DNA of 64,000 nucleotides from Macrocystis pyrifera (taxonomy: Eukaryota > Sar > Phaeophyceae > Laminariales > Laminariaceae). The position numbers were made by a program, and so were the translations under genes. The notes beneath the pieces were generated by a model. It worked only from the letters and a program-made list of their open reading frames with translations. It did no database searches and was not told the DNA's origin. Location: assembly GCA_031763025.1 (NCBI GenBank), contig JASSKH010000041.1:372001-436000 (forward strand). Direction: 5' to 3'. Shown here in pieces: positions 1 to 13,452 of the stretch; position 1 is the first letter of the stretch; each line of letters begins with the position of its first letter.

Positions 1-3000
1 TGCCCCGACGGACGAGCAGGCTCATGCTTTCCCACTGCAGCACGACCAGCTGCGCTGTCATACCCGCGCTAAGTATCAGTCGACTCCAAATGCACCAAGC
101 ACAACTCACTGTCCCACCCCCCAGTGATCAAATTGTTTCTATCACGCCAGGTGAGGGCCTGGGACGTAGTCCGAGTGTAGGGTAGACCTTGAAACAGTTG
201 ATCACGGAAACCGAGAGTTGTATGCGATCGAGGTTAGTCGGACGACAAAGTGCACGCACATGTGAGGCGTTTCACGATACATCGGATTTGCAACATCTAA
301 TGAACCGGAGGGTGTACAGTAGCTGCAACCTAGCCAACACCGAGAGAAAAAATCACACAACCGTCCCCGAACGGCACGAGATCAGGGCCAGTATCGCTGG
401 GCCGCAAGCAAAGCAGAAATTTATCGACCCATACAGTATCGGCAGGAACCAAGGCAACAGTAGCCAAACATCAATGCCCCGTATATGACCGTTTGATTCA
501 GGTCATACCAAACCCGGGCATGGTACGGGTGGTCCTAGTCAACATCATCGCGCCGATTTTTAATAACCTGGCGTTCCTTGCATATCTATACTGTAGCACA
601 TACGTCGCTAGTCAAAAACGGTTACCCTCTCAATTCGACTCGCTGCCGCACGATGTAAGACAAATTAAAAACTTTCGAAAAAGGCAGCACTTCGATATGG
701 CAAAAGGACACAAGACTCGTACAGACGTTGCTGTCGTCTTACCGACTCTGGTATGAGCCTTCCGAGAGCGTTTGAACCGAGAGCACGCCATCGTCGCCAA
801 CAGAAGCTAGCAGGGGGGATGTTTGGCCTTGGCCGCCACCAACAGCAGCTGGTCTAAAGCTCGTTCGATTTACACGCCCTGCGTGAGTTCGCTGAAGCGC
901 GAAGAAAAAAGCATAGCGGTCGAACATGGGATGAATAGGAAGAAGAGCTTCAATGCGCAGCAGCTTGAGAGCGGAAGCCCACTTGGTTGCCGTTGAATGT
1001 CGCACGAGAGATTCGAGGAAACAAGGGCAACAGGGTGTGACTTCGACTCAAAAACAGGCCTTCGTTGTTCGAAGCTAGGGCGCAGGGCAAATTTCACCGA
1101 AGAAAACATAAATTTCGATCATCGTGTCTTACTAAATAAAACTCTTAGCAACCTAGATCACGCGCATTCAAGAGGACAACGTTGCACGCCCAACGCCGAT
1201 GTCGGAAAAAAGGAGGAAGATGCGTCATCTAAACCTGCGACCCTGTTGCGGCAACGTCATGAACAAACGCGCAAGCGAACGTCTCAAGTCATGTTAGGGA
1301 TATTGTTGGCTGTACCACTTCTGTACAGTGCCAACAAATTCTCCACAACAAAGGCATCTTCCCCAACGCCCCCTATGCCAGTTACCCTCGTGCTCATGAA
1401 TATAGACCAGGTTATTGTGCATGAGGTGGCACCTCAATTCGTCAATGAAAAAAACACAAACAAGTCAATTTCAATAAAGTGTACCTGAACTGATACCGGA
1501 GTGGACAGTGCCCGTCTGTCGAGAGCAGCCAATGTGCCATCTTCACAACCTTTTGCACCACACCAGTCGCACACAGCAAAACACCAGTATCAGAAGAACA
1601 GTTGGTGCATGGCGTTCGTTGGCTACCGAGGAAAATACCCCGACTTTTACGCCTGGGAAGAAGTATCAGGATCAAACCAGTATCGGAGCTGACAGCCTTG
1701 ACCAAGAATAAACTCAAACAACGTATACTCGCGGATATCTGGTACAGCACAGTATTGAATAAAGGAACCTTTCATCGTCGATCAGCAGTCAACTCATTAC
1801 AGGTTTGCCGGTCAGTCACTCACCCAAGTCAAAACCAAGTCCGAAGTTACTGATGCCTTAACAGGAAAGTATCAGCAGATTCCATCGTTTCACCATTCCT
1901 AAACGGATCTTGACATGAGCCAATAGTAGCGTGCCCAAAAATATATCATATTCAGAAAGATTATCGTACTGCCAGTACTGTACAGTAACCGGGTGCTTGG
2001 TTTCGGAACGACGGAAACTAAGTAAAACCATCAGCCATACCTCATCGAGAGAGCACAAACTCTACGCTACCATTCACAACACCAAAGGACTCAGCAACGG
2101 CCCCAATACATCCATCTAGAGCGGCAGAAAGATGTCAGCATCTACACGTTATGTACACAGTATCTACACGCTATGAAGTGGCCGTGAGTAAGGACGAAAT
2201 TTGACTCATGCCCAAGACTCACAGTGCCCGATCAACACGCAGGTCAAAAAGAAATGACCAATCCTGCATCGAACCAAAGGCATGATAAGTCTCTGCCTGA
2301 CTACAGCACCCCGGCGTCTTGAAAATGAATCTATGAAGACCGAAAACACTCACCTACTGCCATTAGCACTTGAGCACTGGGTTCCCACGCAAGCGATAAC
2401 GCAGCGACGCCCAGCCAGTGACACGCACAACAGCCTTGCGCCTGCCTGCGATCCCATATTCGCATGCTGCCGTCCTGTCTCGTGGACGCGGTATGGTTAG
2501 ACAATTCCGTATCGTACTCTGCTTCTTGCCGGTATGTATACAATAAAAAGCAACAGAAATATTGACAAAAGATGCCCAAGAAGGTATAATCGAGTTTACG
2601 CCTGGCTCTATCCCACCTGGGTCGTAAAAGAAAAAAAAACACGTATGTGGCGCATTGAACGCACAGGCCCAAAGCCGCGGAATACGTTGAAGCACGCGCT
2701 TAATTTGTCACGACAACTATTTCATATTATCAGGGAAAACGACGACGCTTGCTGGATTAGTTGTACTAAGGAGGGCCTTTCCTTGAAAACCAATTAGTCG
2801 GTAAATAATAATCGGCACACGTCCATTCACTTTCTAGACAACGAGCGTCAAAGGTATGTTCATTAGAGGGCATGTGTGGGAAGTGGCCGAAGGAGTGATG
2901 GGTACACCCTTGTCTTTGGTCGGTAAGGTGATACACCACCAACACCACCTACTGTAGTGTCCGACTTGCACAACATTTATCACTGGAAATCCGTGGGCTG

Positions 3001-6000
3001 GCATTATCAAAAGGGCTGTTGACCAACCACACCGTGCCACCGAGAGCACAATCGGGTGCGTTTGGTGCACGATGTGGGTTGCCCACTTCATGCACGCCGG
3101 CTCCTGACGACCGTCAGGTTTCCGAGTTGGCAAAGGCATGGAACGAGTTGAGACCAGGGCCATGACAGGCAAGCCTCCAATATATCGGTAAACGATACGA
3201 CTAGACAAGCTTTCTGTTACTCACAAGCGATGACGAGGCAAATATTTGGTTGTCATCTTCCCCAGCTGCCCACTCCACCCCAGTTACATAATCGCTGTGT
3301 CCTAAGCACATATCAAAGTACACATAGGGATAAACGGGAACCGTAAGACGTGTCCTTGAACATAACAAACAAGATTAGCCACGTGAGTAGCACCTGTGAG
3401 GTGAAACGGGAATACGAGAAAAATGTCTCAGGACGTGACACCGGCAATATTCTTGAACTAAAGTGTCGCCACGTATTGCAAACGTTACCGCACGGGCGCA
3501 AGAGATACCGAAAAAAAAAAAAAACTGCAACAGGTGAAGAGTTTAGAGCTCGAAGGCACATAAAACCACCGTCTCTGAAGAGGAACGTGCAAAACAGGTT
3601 AAGAGTTTAGAGCTCCAAGGCACAGAAAACCACCATCTCTGAAGGGGAACGAAGCAAAGTTATACGGATGGGAGGGACTGTATGCAATAACCCACTCAGT
3701 GCTGACAATGTATAAAGGAATGCAAACTCATGCGAGTGAGAACATCACACCTGTCATATTACCCAGCGAGGCCTCTCTGCCGCCGGCGATGTCCCAGATG
3801 TATATGCTGTTCGGAAAAGCCACAACGTCGGGAGGAATTCGTCAGCTTCGCTGCTAATGAATCCCAAAAACTCTGGGGAGCACGCCGAACCGTATTCGTG
3901 CATTCGCCAGTTGCAAAGCGCATCAGCTAGTGTAGGAGTGCGCACAAGCCACCCTGGGGTCTCACATTCGATCGTGGCTGCCAGACAATACAAGCCCATC
4001 TTGAGAACGAGACGCGGCCAAGCATGAAACAATATCGTCGTGCTCCTGTAGAGTCGCGACTTCCAGCAGCCGCGCTGGTGCGTCTTGATCCAGGCGGTAC
4101 ACCTGATAGTTTCAGTGCAGCACCGTTCTTGAGCGAACCTCATGCTACAATCAGCACCGATCGAACAAAATGACAGTTATAATGGCACTATTTTTTCAAG
4201 CGGTTTCACGTGCACTCCAGGTATCTTACATACTATTAATAATAACAAAATACTTGCGACAACGAGGATGTGTGCCTACGAATGACGACACTCGTGCCCT
4301 CTCACAAAACATATTTCTTATAAACACCTTCACCCATCACGCTTCGCGTAGGTAGATTGGCACGAGTCTGTGTGGCAGGATTCGAAAAAAACAGGCAAAC
4401 GGCGTCTCACAAGCAGCGGCATATGGGAAGTTCGAGATCTTGGGGGGGCTTGGCATTCGCAAGGTATTCGCTGTACAGCGGAAAAATCATTGACATCGTC
4501 GGTGCAATGAGCTTTGAGGCGTGACACTTGGCTAGCATGGGCATTACTTCCTCGACCCGTATCGTAGTAGTAGACAGACAAGCGCATATTTCAGCATTTT
4601 TTGCATGATTTTCGTTGAGTACGTCCGCTAAAAGGCAACTTCAATGACCAAGCGATAGCGGTGCGCACGCCCTGCACGAGAACCCGGGGGAAGCGCGCAC
4701 AAGGGCGCACGTGATGCATTCGATCGCCATTGGCAGAGGGGACAACTTTAGTCCTCTTGATGCCACTGATCGGCGGAGCATACTCAATCCAGATCGGATC
4801 TGTGCTGAAAAGGGAACAATCTCGGCCCAAAACGACTCTGTGAATGGTGAACGAGAAGGGGTTCATCCTGCATTAAATTCAAGACGACGGGATGTGCCAA
4901 TCCGAAACACGGGCGCCGTGGGGCATGCGCGTAACTCCAGCGCATAAAAACTTGGTTTTGGCTTCAAGCGTCGCGCACAAACGCATTTCTGTGCACGAAA
5001 ATCCTCAGAGCCTAGTTTGACCGACATACGAGGGTGTACTATTTATTACTCGTTTCTGTGTGTAGGGGTTGCCCCATTGAAACCAACAACGGCCTACAAC
5101 ATATCCGCCACCCCTATCTTCATTGCTGCCAATGTGTGTAGCCTGGGTCAGTGCCATACTACTCGCGACCTGGATGCCGGCGAGAGCAAAGCACAGAGCA
5201 CATAGCAGAGCATCGAAAACACATGAACAGTAGCACCGAGTAGTTCGAAAGAGGACACCTATTCTACGAATCATAGATGTATAGTACCAGGTACCAGGCA
5301 CATGCCTACGAAACGTATCATACACACAAATTGTCAAATTGTACACTCATTGCCAAATTGTCCTACTAATCATGGTTTGCAGGCGCTTGGTATATACCAG
5401 GCACTAGAATACAAGGTACCAGGTATGCCGTGGTGAGTATTTTGCGATCGGACGGCGAAAAAGAAATGAGCTATGTTGTATCTGTCGAGAAAGCTTCTTG
5501 CGGAAGGTTGCACCGCATCGTTATCTCAGGGCGAAAGCGGTGGGAGTGGCAAAAAACGTAACTACTCGTACTCGTAAAAAGGAAATGCTTGCTCGGCCGA
5601 CTATTATGGGAGACGAATCCAGAATCCACAACAGCTTTTCCCTTCATCGTCCAGAAACTCGCGAGCAGTGCCATCGGTAGTGATAGGTCATTTCTGGACG
5701 GTGCCCACAGAAAAAAACACACACACACGTTTCGCACACAGCACCCACCACCGCCGCGAGCTTTCGCCTCACGGAGCACGGATCACGCCAAAACTTCCAA
5801 GGATAAGTGCTTCTTTGATCTGAGCGTCCTCGCCGCCAAGTTTAAGGGCCGTAGGCCTGTGTCTGAAGGTCACGCTTGCGACGTGAGAGCATGACCCATC
5901 TCTGGATCAAGCTTTCCCTCTTCGGAAATGCCCCCCTGTCCTGTCTAGCAAAACTTGAGACAGAAATGGACCAGGCTTCACGCCCCAAGCAAGAACTCCT

Positions 6001-6592
6001 GACACAGACCGAACACCTATGGTCCTGAAACTTGCCACCGACGACTCTCTGCTCAGTGGGCCATACACCATTCAAGTGCCGCAGTAGTCCGTGTTCTGTG
6101 AAGCGAGCATTCGGTGGCGGCGGTTGCTATTAATAATGTCTCAAAAAGCACGTACGACGGCCTTAAGTACCAGTTTAGACCAGAACTCAGCCGCCGGTCC
6201 GTGATTTCGTGACTTCTCGTCCAGATTAAAAGTCGCTCCGCGCTCCGCGTGTTGCCGTGGTCCATATTACGGTTCCTGCAACCACTCTTTGGTATTCGGC
6301 AGGCGGCATCTGTCAATACCAAGACATCTTAACGTGTTCGCGCGAAACGAAAACTTAATGGGGTGTTTTCGTCGGTAAACTTATCCAAAATGAAGTCTCA
6401 CCGGATTGCGTTTTTATCGATTTTCAAAAATTGGCATGTATTCAAGATCTTCTCGGAAAACAAACCTACTGGTGGCGATGCGCAATAATCTGCAAGATGA
6501 TTTGCTGTACCAATCTCGGATACTGTGAGCACTGGTGTGATCGAAACAAAACAACGTTGCTGTCGTTATTGTGGTGTTCCTTCATGACTGTG
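1..6592. other. No supported gene; unique-looking spacer
   Basis: Open frames here are short (mostly under 130 codons), lie on both strands, and none shows a family I recognise or a convincing splice pair. The plus frame at 997-1488 has a hydrophobic stretch near its middle (VMLGILLAVPLLYS) but nothing else supports it as a gene. A minus-strand stretch near 4490-4530 reads LKAHCTDDVND, which resembles a WD-repeat strand and could belong to a distal exon of the WD gene at 13.1 kb, but I cannot connect the two. Two copies of the dispersed TACCAGGTA word lie at about 5285 and 5416. Confidence 0.4.
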
Positions 6593-6621
6593 TGAGGTGA
6601 TTTGAGGTGATTTGAGGTGAT
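6593..6621. repeat. Tandem 10-bp repeat, three units
   Basis: Three consecutive copies of the 10-mer TGAGGTGATT, the last slightly cut. The unit resembles the first ten bases of the 652-bp LTR at 13.45 kb (TGAGGTGATA), which may be chance. Confidence 0.8.
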
Positions 6622-6676
6622 ACACAGCACCACAGCACGGCGGCGAGTCCTCCAAAGGCACCGAGCCGAACCCGAC

Positions 6677-6718
6677 AGCAGCAGCAGCAGCACAGCACAG
6701 CACAGCACAGCAGCAGAG
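6677..6718. repeat. AGC/CACAG microsatellite
   Basis: An imperfect run of CAG units that changes to CACAG units and back to CAG. In the window it gives rise to long but meaningless open frames on both strands. Confidence 0.85.
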
Positions 6719-7621
6719 AACTGTAAACCTTCTGGCGGCCTGCGTTTCATCACTTCTCCGCGCCCTGCCGCTCTCCCAGCACGTAGCAGCAAGGAACCAA
6801 AAACAAGCAGTCAGAAACGACGCAGCAAGATGCTGCATGTATGTGCTCGTATTTAACCCAAGTAGCTTTCGTGGTATCAGGGCAGCAGATACTATTAATA
6901 GTACTATATGATAACGATAGAAGAGCGCGGCTTCGGACACACTGCACACGATCAAACGAGAGAGAGAGGCAGGAGAAGCACCAGACAGAAAGGCAAGAGT
7001 GTTTGATCCTCGGAGGAGCTGTACACGGCGACCACAGCTGGCCGGGTTTCGCCTGTATCGTCGGAGCCGGCCGAGGCAGGGTTTTCCGGCAGCCACATCT
7101 CTATGAACCTAGCTGCTGCTGCTGCTACGTACGGGTCTTGTAAACAGCAAGGTCGGCGAACAAAAAAGGCGCAAACACGCAGGGAATCTGCCATCATCAC
7201 ATCACCAGCCCTGTCCCCACCGTGACATATAGGTGCGGCTATCGCACGAGGGTCGTCTCGACACGTGCCGCTTCACACGAAGGTCAAGCGATGTCGCAAG
7301 GCAACGACGCACGACGAGGCAGCGCGAACGCTCAGATGGTCAACTCCATTTGGGTCGCGCCTACACAGTACTCGTCGGGTGTGCTTGATCAACCAGGGAG
7401 TTGATTCTACTGCAGGCTCGGGGAGATGTAGAGCAACCGTCAAACTGAACGCGCTCGTTGTCTATTTCAGCTCTTATGTATATTTTCCTGGCTCTACAAA
7501 ATTTTCAAAAATACGTCGGCCGTATATGAGTAAATTGGGAACTAGTTATATGCTAACTGACGATAACGGGGGAATACAAGTGGTCGTTATACGCAAATCT
7601 TCCCAATGCGCTAAAAACACT
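6719..7621. other. Spacer without a supported gene
   Basis: Contains short purine-rich and GCT-repeat stretches (around 7110-7125). I see no domain, splice-consistent exon or element boundary. The 7265-7759 plus frame has no recognisable motif and runs into the foldback element that starts near 7622. Confidence 0.4.
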
Positions 7622-10600
7622 GTATTAAGACCTATGCCGATTGAAACGCAAATTTTTCCTATAAAGTTTGAATTCCAAAGATACCCGTCAGAATTTTTCA
7701 GGTACAGCACAATTGTTCAAACCGAAAATTCCATGCTTAGGGAGAACCTCGAAAAATAACAAACCTGGGGCCGATGTTGGGCCAAGATCGGCTTCAGAAA
7801 AACTCAGGCGGATGTTTGGTAGGAAACGGCGAAATTCCGAGTCCTTGACAGACATCGATCGACAAAACCAACGACTGCGTCATGAATTCTGAACGGAGTG
7901 CGCTCGTTAGGGGCTCCGACCCACCCTAGGGTCACCGTGTTCGCACAATGGCCGGTGATATGTAGCGGGAGCTGGCCAGGCCTATGATGAAAGAACAATT
8001 GGCCGCTGGTGTGCACAAAACGATCCGTCTCCAATGGCAAAAAAGGGGCTTTTTTCAGATTTGGGAGAAGACCGTAGGACATCGCCGGCAAGCTCGTGCC
8101 CCCTAGACCATGGATCCACCTTCTATCTTCGAGGCCGTCATCTATACTCGCTGGCCTTGCCCGACACCAATCGGGTTTGCCGTGGGCTGAGTCTATGTCG
8201 AGATCGAAGGTCTACCGTCGCACGAGCTGATTTTTATTGGCGTGTTGACAAATAGCAACGAGAAAAAAAAATTGCGGCGCCTGTAAAAATAAGTTTTAAA
8301 AAAAAAAGTCAGGTACATTATTTTCCTTTTTTTCCAGAGCGGCGGTACGATAGTATCTTCGGCTGTTTCTTGAAAGCGATATTCTTGAAAAAAACTTTCA
8401 GACTTCGCGTTCCTATTGTCAGGCGGTTTCCTATGCGGTTCGATTTTTGCGCTGCAGATTTCGACTCGATCGTACTTCCAGATGTGCGGTTCGTAAATCC
8501 ACACAGCCTTCCTATGCAGAAAAATTGGATTTACAGAGCGTGCACAGATTCGAGCAAACGCCGAGACCAACTGCTGTTGTTGTGGTATGGCGCCGCGAAG
8601 AGACGGGTTGGGTGCGCTGTACTGCGCGTAGGACCCAAGCGTCCGAGCCCACGCTGACTGTTTCTGGTCTGGAGGCGAGACGTGCCGAGTGCGCTAGAGT
8701 CAACCTATCTTGGTATTTTGCACCAGAATTTCACAATGTGACTGACTGCTGCTGTCGTCTACGAGTACGTATCCACGGAGGACTGGGCGCCGACTGCGCT
8801 TCTCTTGGTCTCTGCCCGCGCCAGCCGACTGTAGTCTGGCCACGGAGATATGCACCTCCCGCCGACCGCGCGTCGGGCGCGAAGCGACGTCGCTATAAAG
8901 CTGTGTCACCATCCAGCTGCTTGCTGTCGTGGATAACATCTTGAATTTAGAGACCATTCCATTTTTCGATTTGAAAATCTGATGAGCCAAGTCGTCGAAT
9001 TTGGGTCAATTTCTGACGACTTGGGCCATCGGATTCTCAAATCGAAAAAAATCCGGTAAGACTTTGCATATTCGCACTGCGTAAGGCCAATTATTATGCA
9101 GTCGGAAACGTGGATTGAAAAAGCCGTTTCATCGGTTATTTTTCGGACTGGAATGTGAATCGCTACCCTTCTTATCGTCCGTCCGATCGAATATACAGTT
9201 TTTGTGTTTTTTCTGGTGGCGTTTGATGTAAGGGAGTGATTATTAATAGCTTGACCATAATAGATCCAAGAAAGGGTAGGGTAGGCGGAAGTCGGTTCGA
9301 AACTGCTTCGCCGTAATGCTCGTGGGGTCAGAGAGGTCTTCGCACCTTCCAGCAGCTGCGCCCAACCACACATACATGCTGATGTCTAGCTTTTTCCTTG
9401 AGAAGCGTGTGAGCTTCACACGCCAGGCGTTCTCTTCCATCTTGTCCTTGGCCGTCGGGGCACTGGACTTCTTCGAGAGCCGCCAAAGCTACAGCCAGCG
9501 CAGCAGTTGGCAAAGGTCATCGATACCGCGCACTGCGGCCATCGGGTGTTGACACGTGCTGCTGACGGGCGTAGAAAAGGATGTATCACGCTGACTCGCG
9601 GCGAGCAGCAGCAGAAGTGACAGTAGCCAAGCCAGCGTCGCCGATGTTGTGGTACGGGGTCGTGTCGTATGTCGTGTTGTTGTGGCGTGGGTGTGTGATA
9701 CTCGTACAGTATGCGCCGGGCTTTTTAAACTTTTCCTATTCATCAATCGGACTGGCGTGGTGGATCGGAAATCTCAGTTTTCTCGACTGTCTGGTCCAGT
9801 TGGAAAAAACAATCGCAAAATCTTGGATTGAAGAGGCGCTTTTTCAACTGCATAAGAAAGCCAACTTTTATCTTTGATCGGAAACATTCCGATTTTACTC
9901 CATGTTTCCGACTGCATAAGACGACAGCATAACAACTGGCCTGAAAAAGCAGGCGCTTTCATTTTGTAGATCGAAAAATGCAAATCTGAAGCTCGAAATC
10001 GAACCGCATAGGAAATGGCCTGAAAAAAAAAAATACAAATCTGAAGCTCGAAATCGAACCGCATAGGAAACAGCCTCAGGTCATTTCCTATGCGGTTCGA
10101 TTTCGAGCTTCAGATTTGTATTTTTCGATCTCAAATCGAATGACCCTACTTAAGCAGTCTGATTATGCAAAATCCGACCGGAATTTTTTCGATTTGAGAA
10201 TCCGATGACCCAAAGTCGTCGGATTTTGGGACCCTGGGTCATCAGATTTTCAAATCGAAAAATGGCATGCTCTCTAAATTCAAGATGTTATCCACGACAG
10301 CAGAGCCCGCGCCAGCCGACTGTAGTCTGGCCACGGAGAGACGCGCCATTCGCCGACCGCGCGCCGGGCGCGAAGCAACGTCGCTATACAGCTGTGTCAC
10401 CATCCAACTCATCGATCGTTCTTCTGCTGTTTGCTGTCGTGGATAACATCTTAAATTTAGAGAGCATGCCATTTTTCTCGAAACCCGACGACGTGGGTCA
10501 TCGGATTCTCAAGTAAAACAAAATCCGGTCAGATTTGGCATATTTGGACTGCATAAGACCTATGCCAATGGAAACGCGAAGTCAAAAAGTTTTCTTTAAA

Positions 10601-11378
10601 GAATATTGCTTTCAAAGAACAGCCAAAATATCCCCATACCGCCGCTGTGGGAAAAAAGGGATTTTTTTTTTTACTTTTTCTTATTTTTTTTCTAACGGCT
10701 GCAGGCGGCGCAATTGGTTTTTTCTCGTTCCAAATAGTAACAGTCAACACGCTTATAAAAATCAGCTCGTGCGACCATAGAGGCTCGATCTCGACATAGA
10801 TTCAGCCAACGGTGAACCCGCTTGGTGTCGGGCAAGGTCAACAAGCAGAGATGACGGCCTCGAAGATATCAGGTGAATCCATGGTCTAGGGGGGGAGAGC
10901 TGCTCGGCGGCGATCCTCCCAAACCTGAAAAAAAAGCCTACTTTTTTCCCATTCGAGACAAATCGAGAAATTTTGTCATCTCTTTTGTGCACACCAGCGG
11001 CCAATTGTTTTTTCCATCATACGCCTGGCCAGCGCCCGCCACATATCACCGGCCATTGTGTGAACACGGTGACCCTCGAATGGTGGGTCGGAGCCCCTAA
11101 CGAGTGCACTCCGCTCAGAATTCATGACGCAGTCGTTGGTTTTGTCGATCGATGTCTGTCGAGGACTCGGAATCTCGCCGCTTCCCACCAAACATCCGCC
11201 TGAGTGTTTCTGAAGCCGGTCTTGGCCCAGCATCGGCTCCAGAATTGCTTTTTTCGGGGTTTTCCAAAATTTTGGAACTTTCCGTGCTCATAAGCTGTAC
11301 CTGGAAAACTCTGACGGGTATCTTTGGAATTAAAACATTTTATGGGAACTTTGCGTTTCCATTGGCGTAGGTCTAAGC
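7622..11378. mobile_element. Large foldback element with about 0.8-kb inverted arms
   Basis: The left arm (about 7622-8420) is repeated in inverted order by the right arm (about 10549-11378). Matching landmarks in the same order include CCAAAGATACCCGTCAG (7676 against the complement near 11310), ATCGATCGACAAAACCAACG, the CGGTGATATGT block and CCCTAGACCATGGAT. The outer ends share AAGACCTAYGCC followed by GAAACGC. The interior (8420-10549) contains further inverted and direct copies of modules also found at 11.4-13 kb, and a possible transposase remnant at 9243-9517. I could not define a target-site duplication. It is a non-autonomous or dead DNA-transposon-like structure; the superfamily is open. 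Confidence 0.7.
9243..9517 (-). pseudogene. Possible Harbinger-type transposase fragment
   Basis: A minus-strand open frame of roughly 80 codons ends in KQFRTDFRLPYPFLDLL. The pattern of a basic/aromatic stretch followed by F-R-x-x-F-R-L-P-x-x-F resembles the segment ahead of the DDE core in PIF/Harbinger-like transposases. No DDE residues are visible, the frame opens after a TAG and ends at a TAA, and there is no intact upstream start beyond a Met at 9440. Its position between the arms of the foldback element fits a decayed transposase of that element. The family call rests on one short motif and could be wrong. Confidence 0.3.
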
Positions 11379-11451
11379 AGGGGCATTCATTTTTTAGATC
11401 GAAAAATACAAATCTGAAGCTCGAAATCGAACCGCATCGTAGGAAACAGCC

Positions 11452-12957
11452 TTAGGCCGTTTCCTATGCGGTTCGGTTTTTGAGCTTCAGATTTTCACCC
11501 GAGCGCATTTTCAGATATGAACTTGGCAAATCGAAACATTCTTCCTATGCAGAAAAATCAGATTTATTGTGCGTGCAGAGATTCGAGCGAACGCCGAGAC
11601 CAAGACGCGCTGAGTACGCTGCCCTGCGCGTAGGACCCAAGCGTCCAAGCCAAGGCTGACTGCCTCTGGTCTGGCGGCGAAGAAACGTGGCGAGTGTGCT
11701 AGAGTCGACCTGTCTTGGTATTTGTGTTTCATTTCGTGACTGACCGCTGCTGCTGTACAGCAGTGTACCAGGTATGCAGTCTACGAGTACGTGTGCACGG
11801 AGAGGTGCGTGTGGAGTGCGCTTCTCTTGGTCTCTAGGCCCGAGCCCACGCCAGCCGACTGCAGTCTGGCCACGGAGGGACGCACCACCCGCCGCCCGCG
11901 CGTCGGGCGCGAAGCAACGTCGCCATACGGCTGTGTCACCATCCAACTCATCGATCGTTCTGCTGTTGTTTGCTGTCGTGGATAACATCTTGAATTTAGG
12001 GAGCATGCCATTTTTCGATTTGAAAACCTAATGACCCAAGTCGTCGGATTTTGGCGAAATCCGGCGATTTGGGTCATCGGATTCTCAAATCGAACAAATT
12101 CCGGTCGGATTTTGCATATTTGGACTGCTTAAGTCCACTTCGATTCGAAAGTCTGATGACCCAAGTCGTCGGATTTTGGGCCAAAATCCGACGATTCATC
12201 GGATTCTCAAATCGAAAAAAATCTGGTCGGATTTTGCATATTTGGACTGCATTTTTCGATTTGAGAATCCGATGACCCAAATCGTCGGATTTTGGCCCCA
12301 AAATCCGACGACTTGGGTCATTAGGTTTTCAAATCGAAAAATGGCATGCTCCCTAATTTGAAGATGTTATATCCACGACAGCAAACAGCAGCAAGCAGAA
12401 CGATCGATGAGTTGGATATTAACACAGCTGTATAGCGACGTTGCTTCGCGCCCGACGCGCGGGCGGCGGGCGGTGCGTCCCTCCGTGGCCAGACTACAGT
12501 CGGCTGGCGCGGGCTCGGGCCTAGAGACAAGAGAAGCGCACTCCGCGCGCACCTTCCCGTGGATACGTACTCGTATACTACACTGCTGTACAGCAGCAGC
12601 AGTCAGTCACAAAATGAAACACAAAATACCAAGACAGGTTGACTCTAGCGCACTCGCCACGTCTCTTCGCCGCCAGACCAGACACAGTCAGCCTATGTAG
12701 GCTCGGGCGCTTGGGTCCTACGCGCAGCGAAGCGTACCTAGCGCGTCTCTTCGCGGCGCTAAACCACAATAACAACAGCAGTTATTATATATAGTTGGTC
12801 TCGGCGTTTGCTCGAATCTCTGGACGCACAATAGATCTGATTTTTCCGCACCTATTATATCAGATCGAAAACTGTTTCGATTTGCCCTGTACACATCTGA
12901 AAATGCGATCGGGTCAAAATCTGAAGCTCAAAAATCGAACCGCATAAGACACGGCCT
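11452..12957. repeat. 1.5-kb palindrome with a repeated-module centre
   Basis: The left arm (about 11452-12040) is the inverted counterpart of the right arm (about 12310-12957); both carry GCGGTTC, TTTGAGCTTCAGATTTT, GAGATTCGAGC(A/G)AACGCC, CCATCCAACTCATCGATCG and GATAACATCTTGAATTTAG. The centre holds several copies, in both orientations, of a module of about 60-70 bp with the words TCATCGGATTCTCAAATCG, ATTTTGCATATTTGGACTGC and GACCCAAGTCGTCGGATTTT. The same module and arm sequence occur at 8420-9060 and 10200-10560, so this is another member or a rearranged copy of the adjacent foldback family. Confidence 0.75.
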
Positions 12958-13088
12958 CATAGGTCTAATAACTGGAACTTTAGATTATATGCCAAATGCA
13001 ACCCTCAAGTATACCAGATACGGGTTCTGGGTGGCTACACTCGGTCTACTTGCACTTTTTGAAAATCCCGCTTCGAATCGTATCGCAC

Positions 13089-13334
13089 CTTTACATCCCC
13101 ACTGTCTTCTGCGCAGATTGCTCGCTGCCCGAGCCCAGTCCAGCATACGTCCGCGCAGCCGTTGTCCTGCTGAACCGATGCGACAACCTGTTTGGTCGCT
13201 AAATCAATCACTTGAAGCGACGCATCCCAGATGTTTCCTCCAAGGTTCGATGAAGCCACGAGTATCATGTTTTCAGAAATGTCAGCGCCTACGATCGGGC
13301 CTCCTGTCTTAATAGCTTCCTTTTGATCTATCAT
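13089..13334 (-). CDS. WD-repeat protein, MEP50/WDR77-like, N-terminal exon
   Basis: This 82-codon open segment starts at an ATG (13334) and ends at a good donor, AAAG followed by GTGCGATA, in phase 0. It encodes one beta-propeller repeat: the order NMILVASSNLGG-NIW, ASLQVIDL, CADVCWTG, AICAEDSGDVKV matches the first repeat of methylosome protein 50 (WDR77), where ASSLSG, GSLWLF, VADLTWVG and ASDSGAVELW occupy the same places. MEP50 is the WD40 partner of the arginine methyltransferase PRMT5. Only this exon is recognisable. The following sequence on the minus strand enters the foldback array, which would then lie in its first intron. A 3' splice site (CCAAG) directly ahead of the ATG is an alternative to a start here. 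The young Ty3 element lies about 120 bp upstream. Confidence 0.55.
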
Positions 13335-13452
13335 CTTGGAGAAGAATTTGCGCTTCCTTTGTCAAACAATGAAATATCTCTTCTTGTGGGTCTGGCGTTT
13401 TCTGTGGGTCCTGTTCTCGTGGGTTGGGTGTCGCGATCAAATGTCATTGGTA

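Noticed and set aside
7622..12957. CRISPR-like array
   Set aside because: The repeats are long, inverted and of mixed order, with no regular spacers, and the DNA is eukaryotic.
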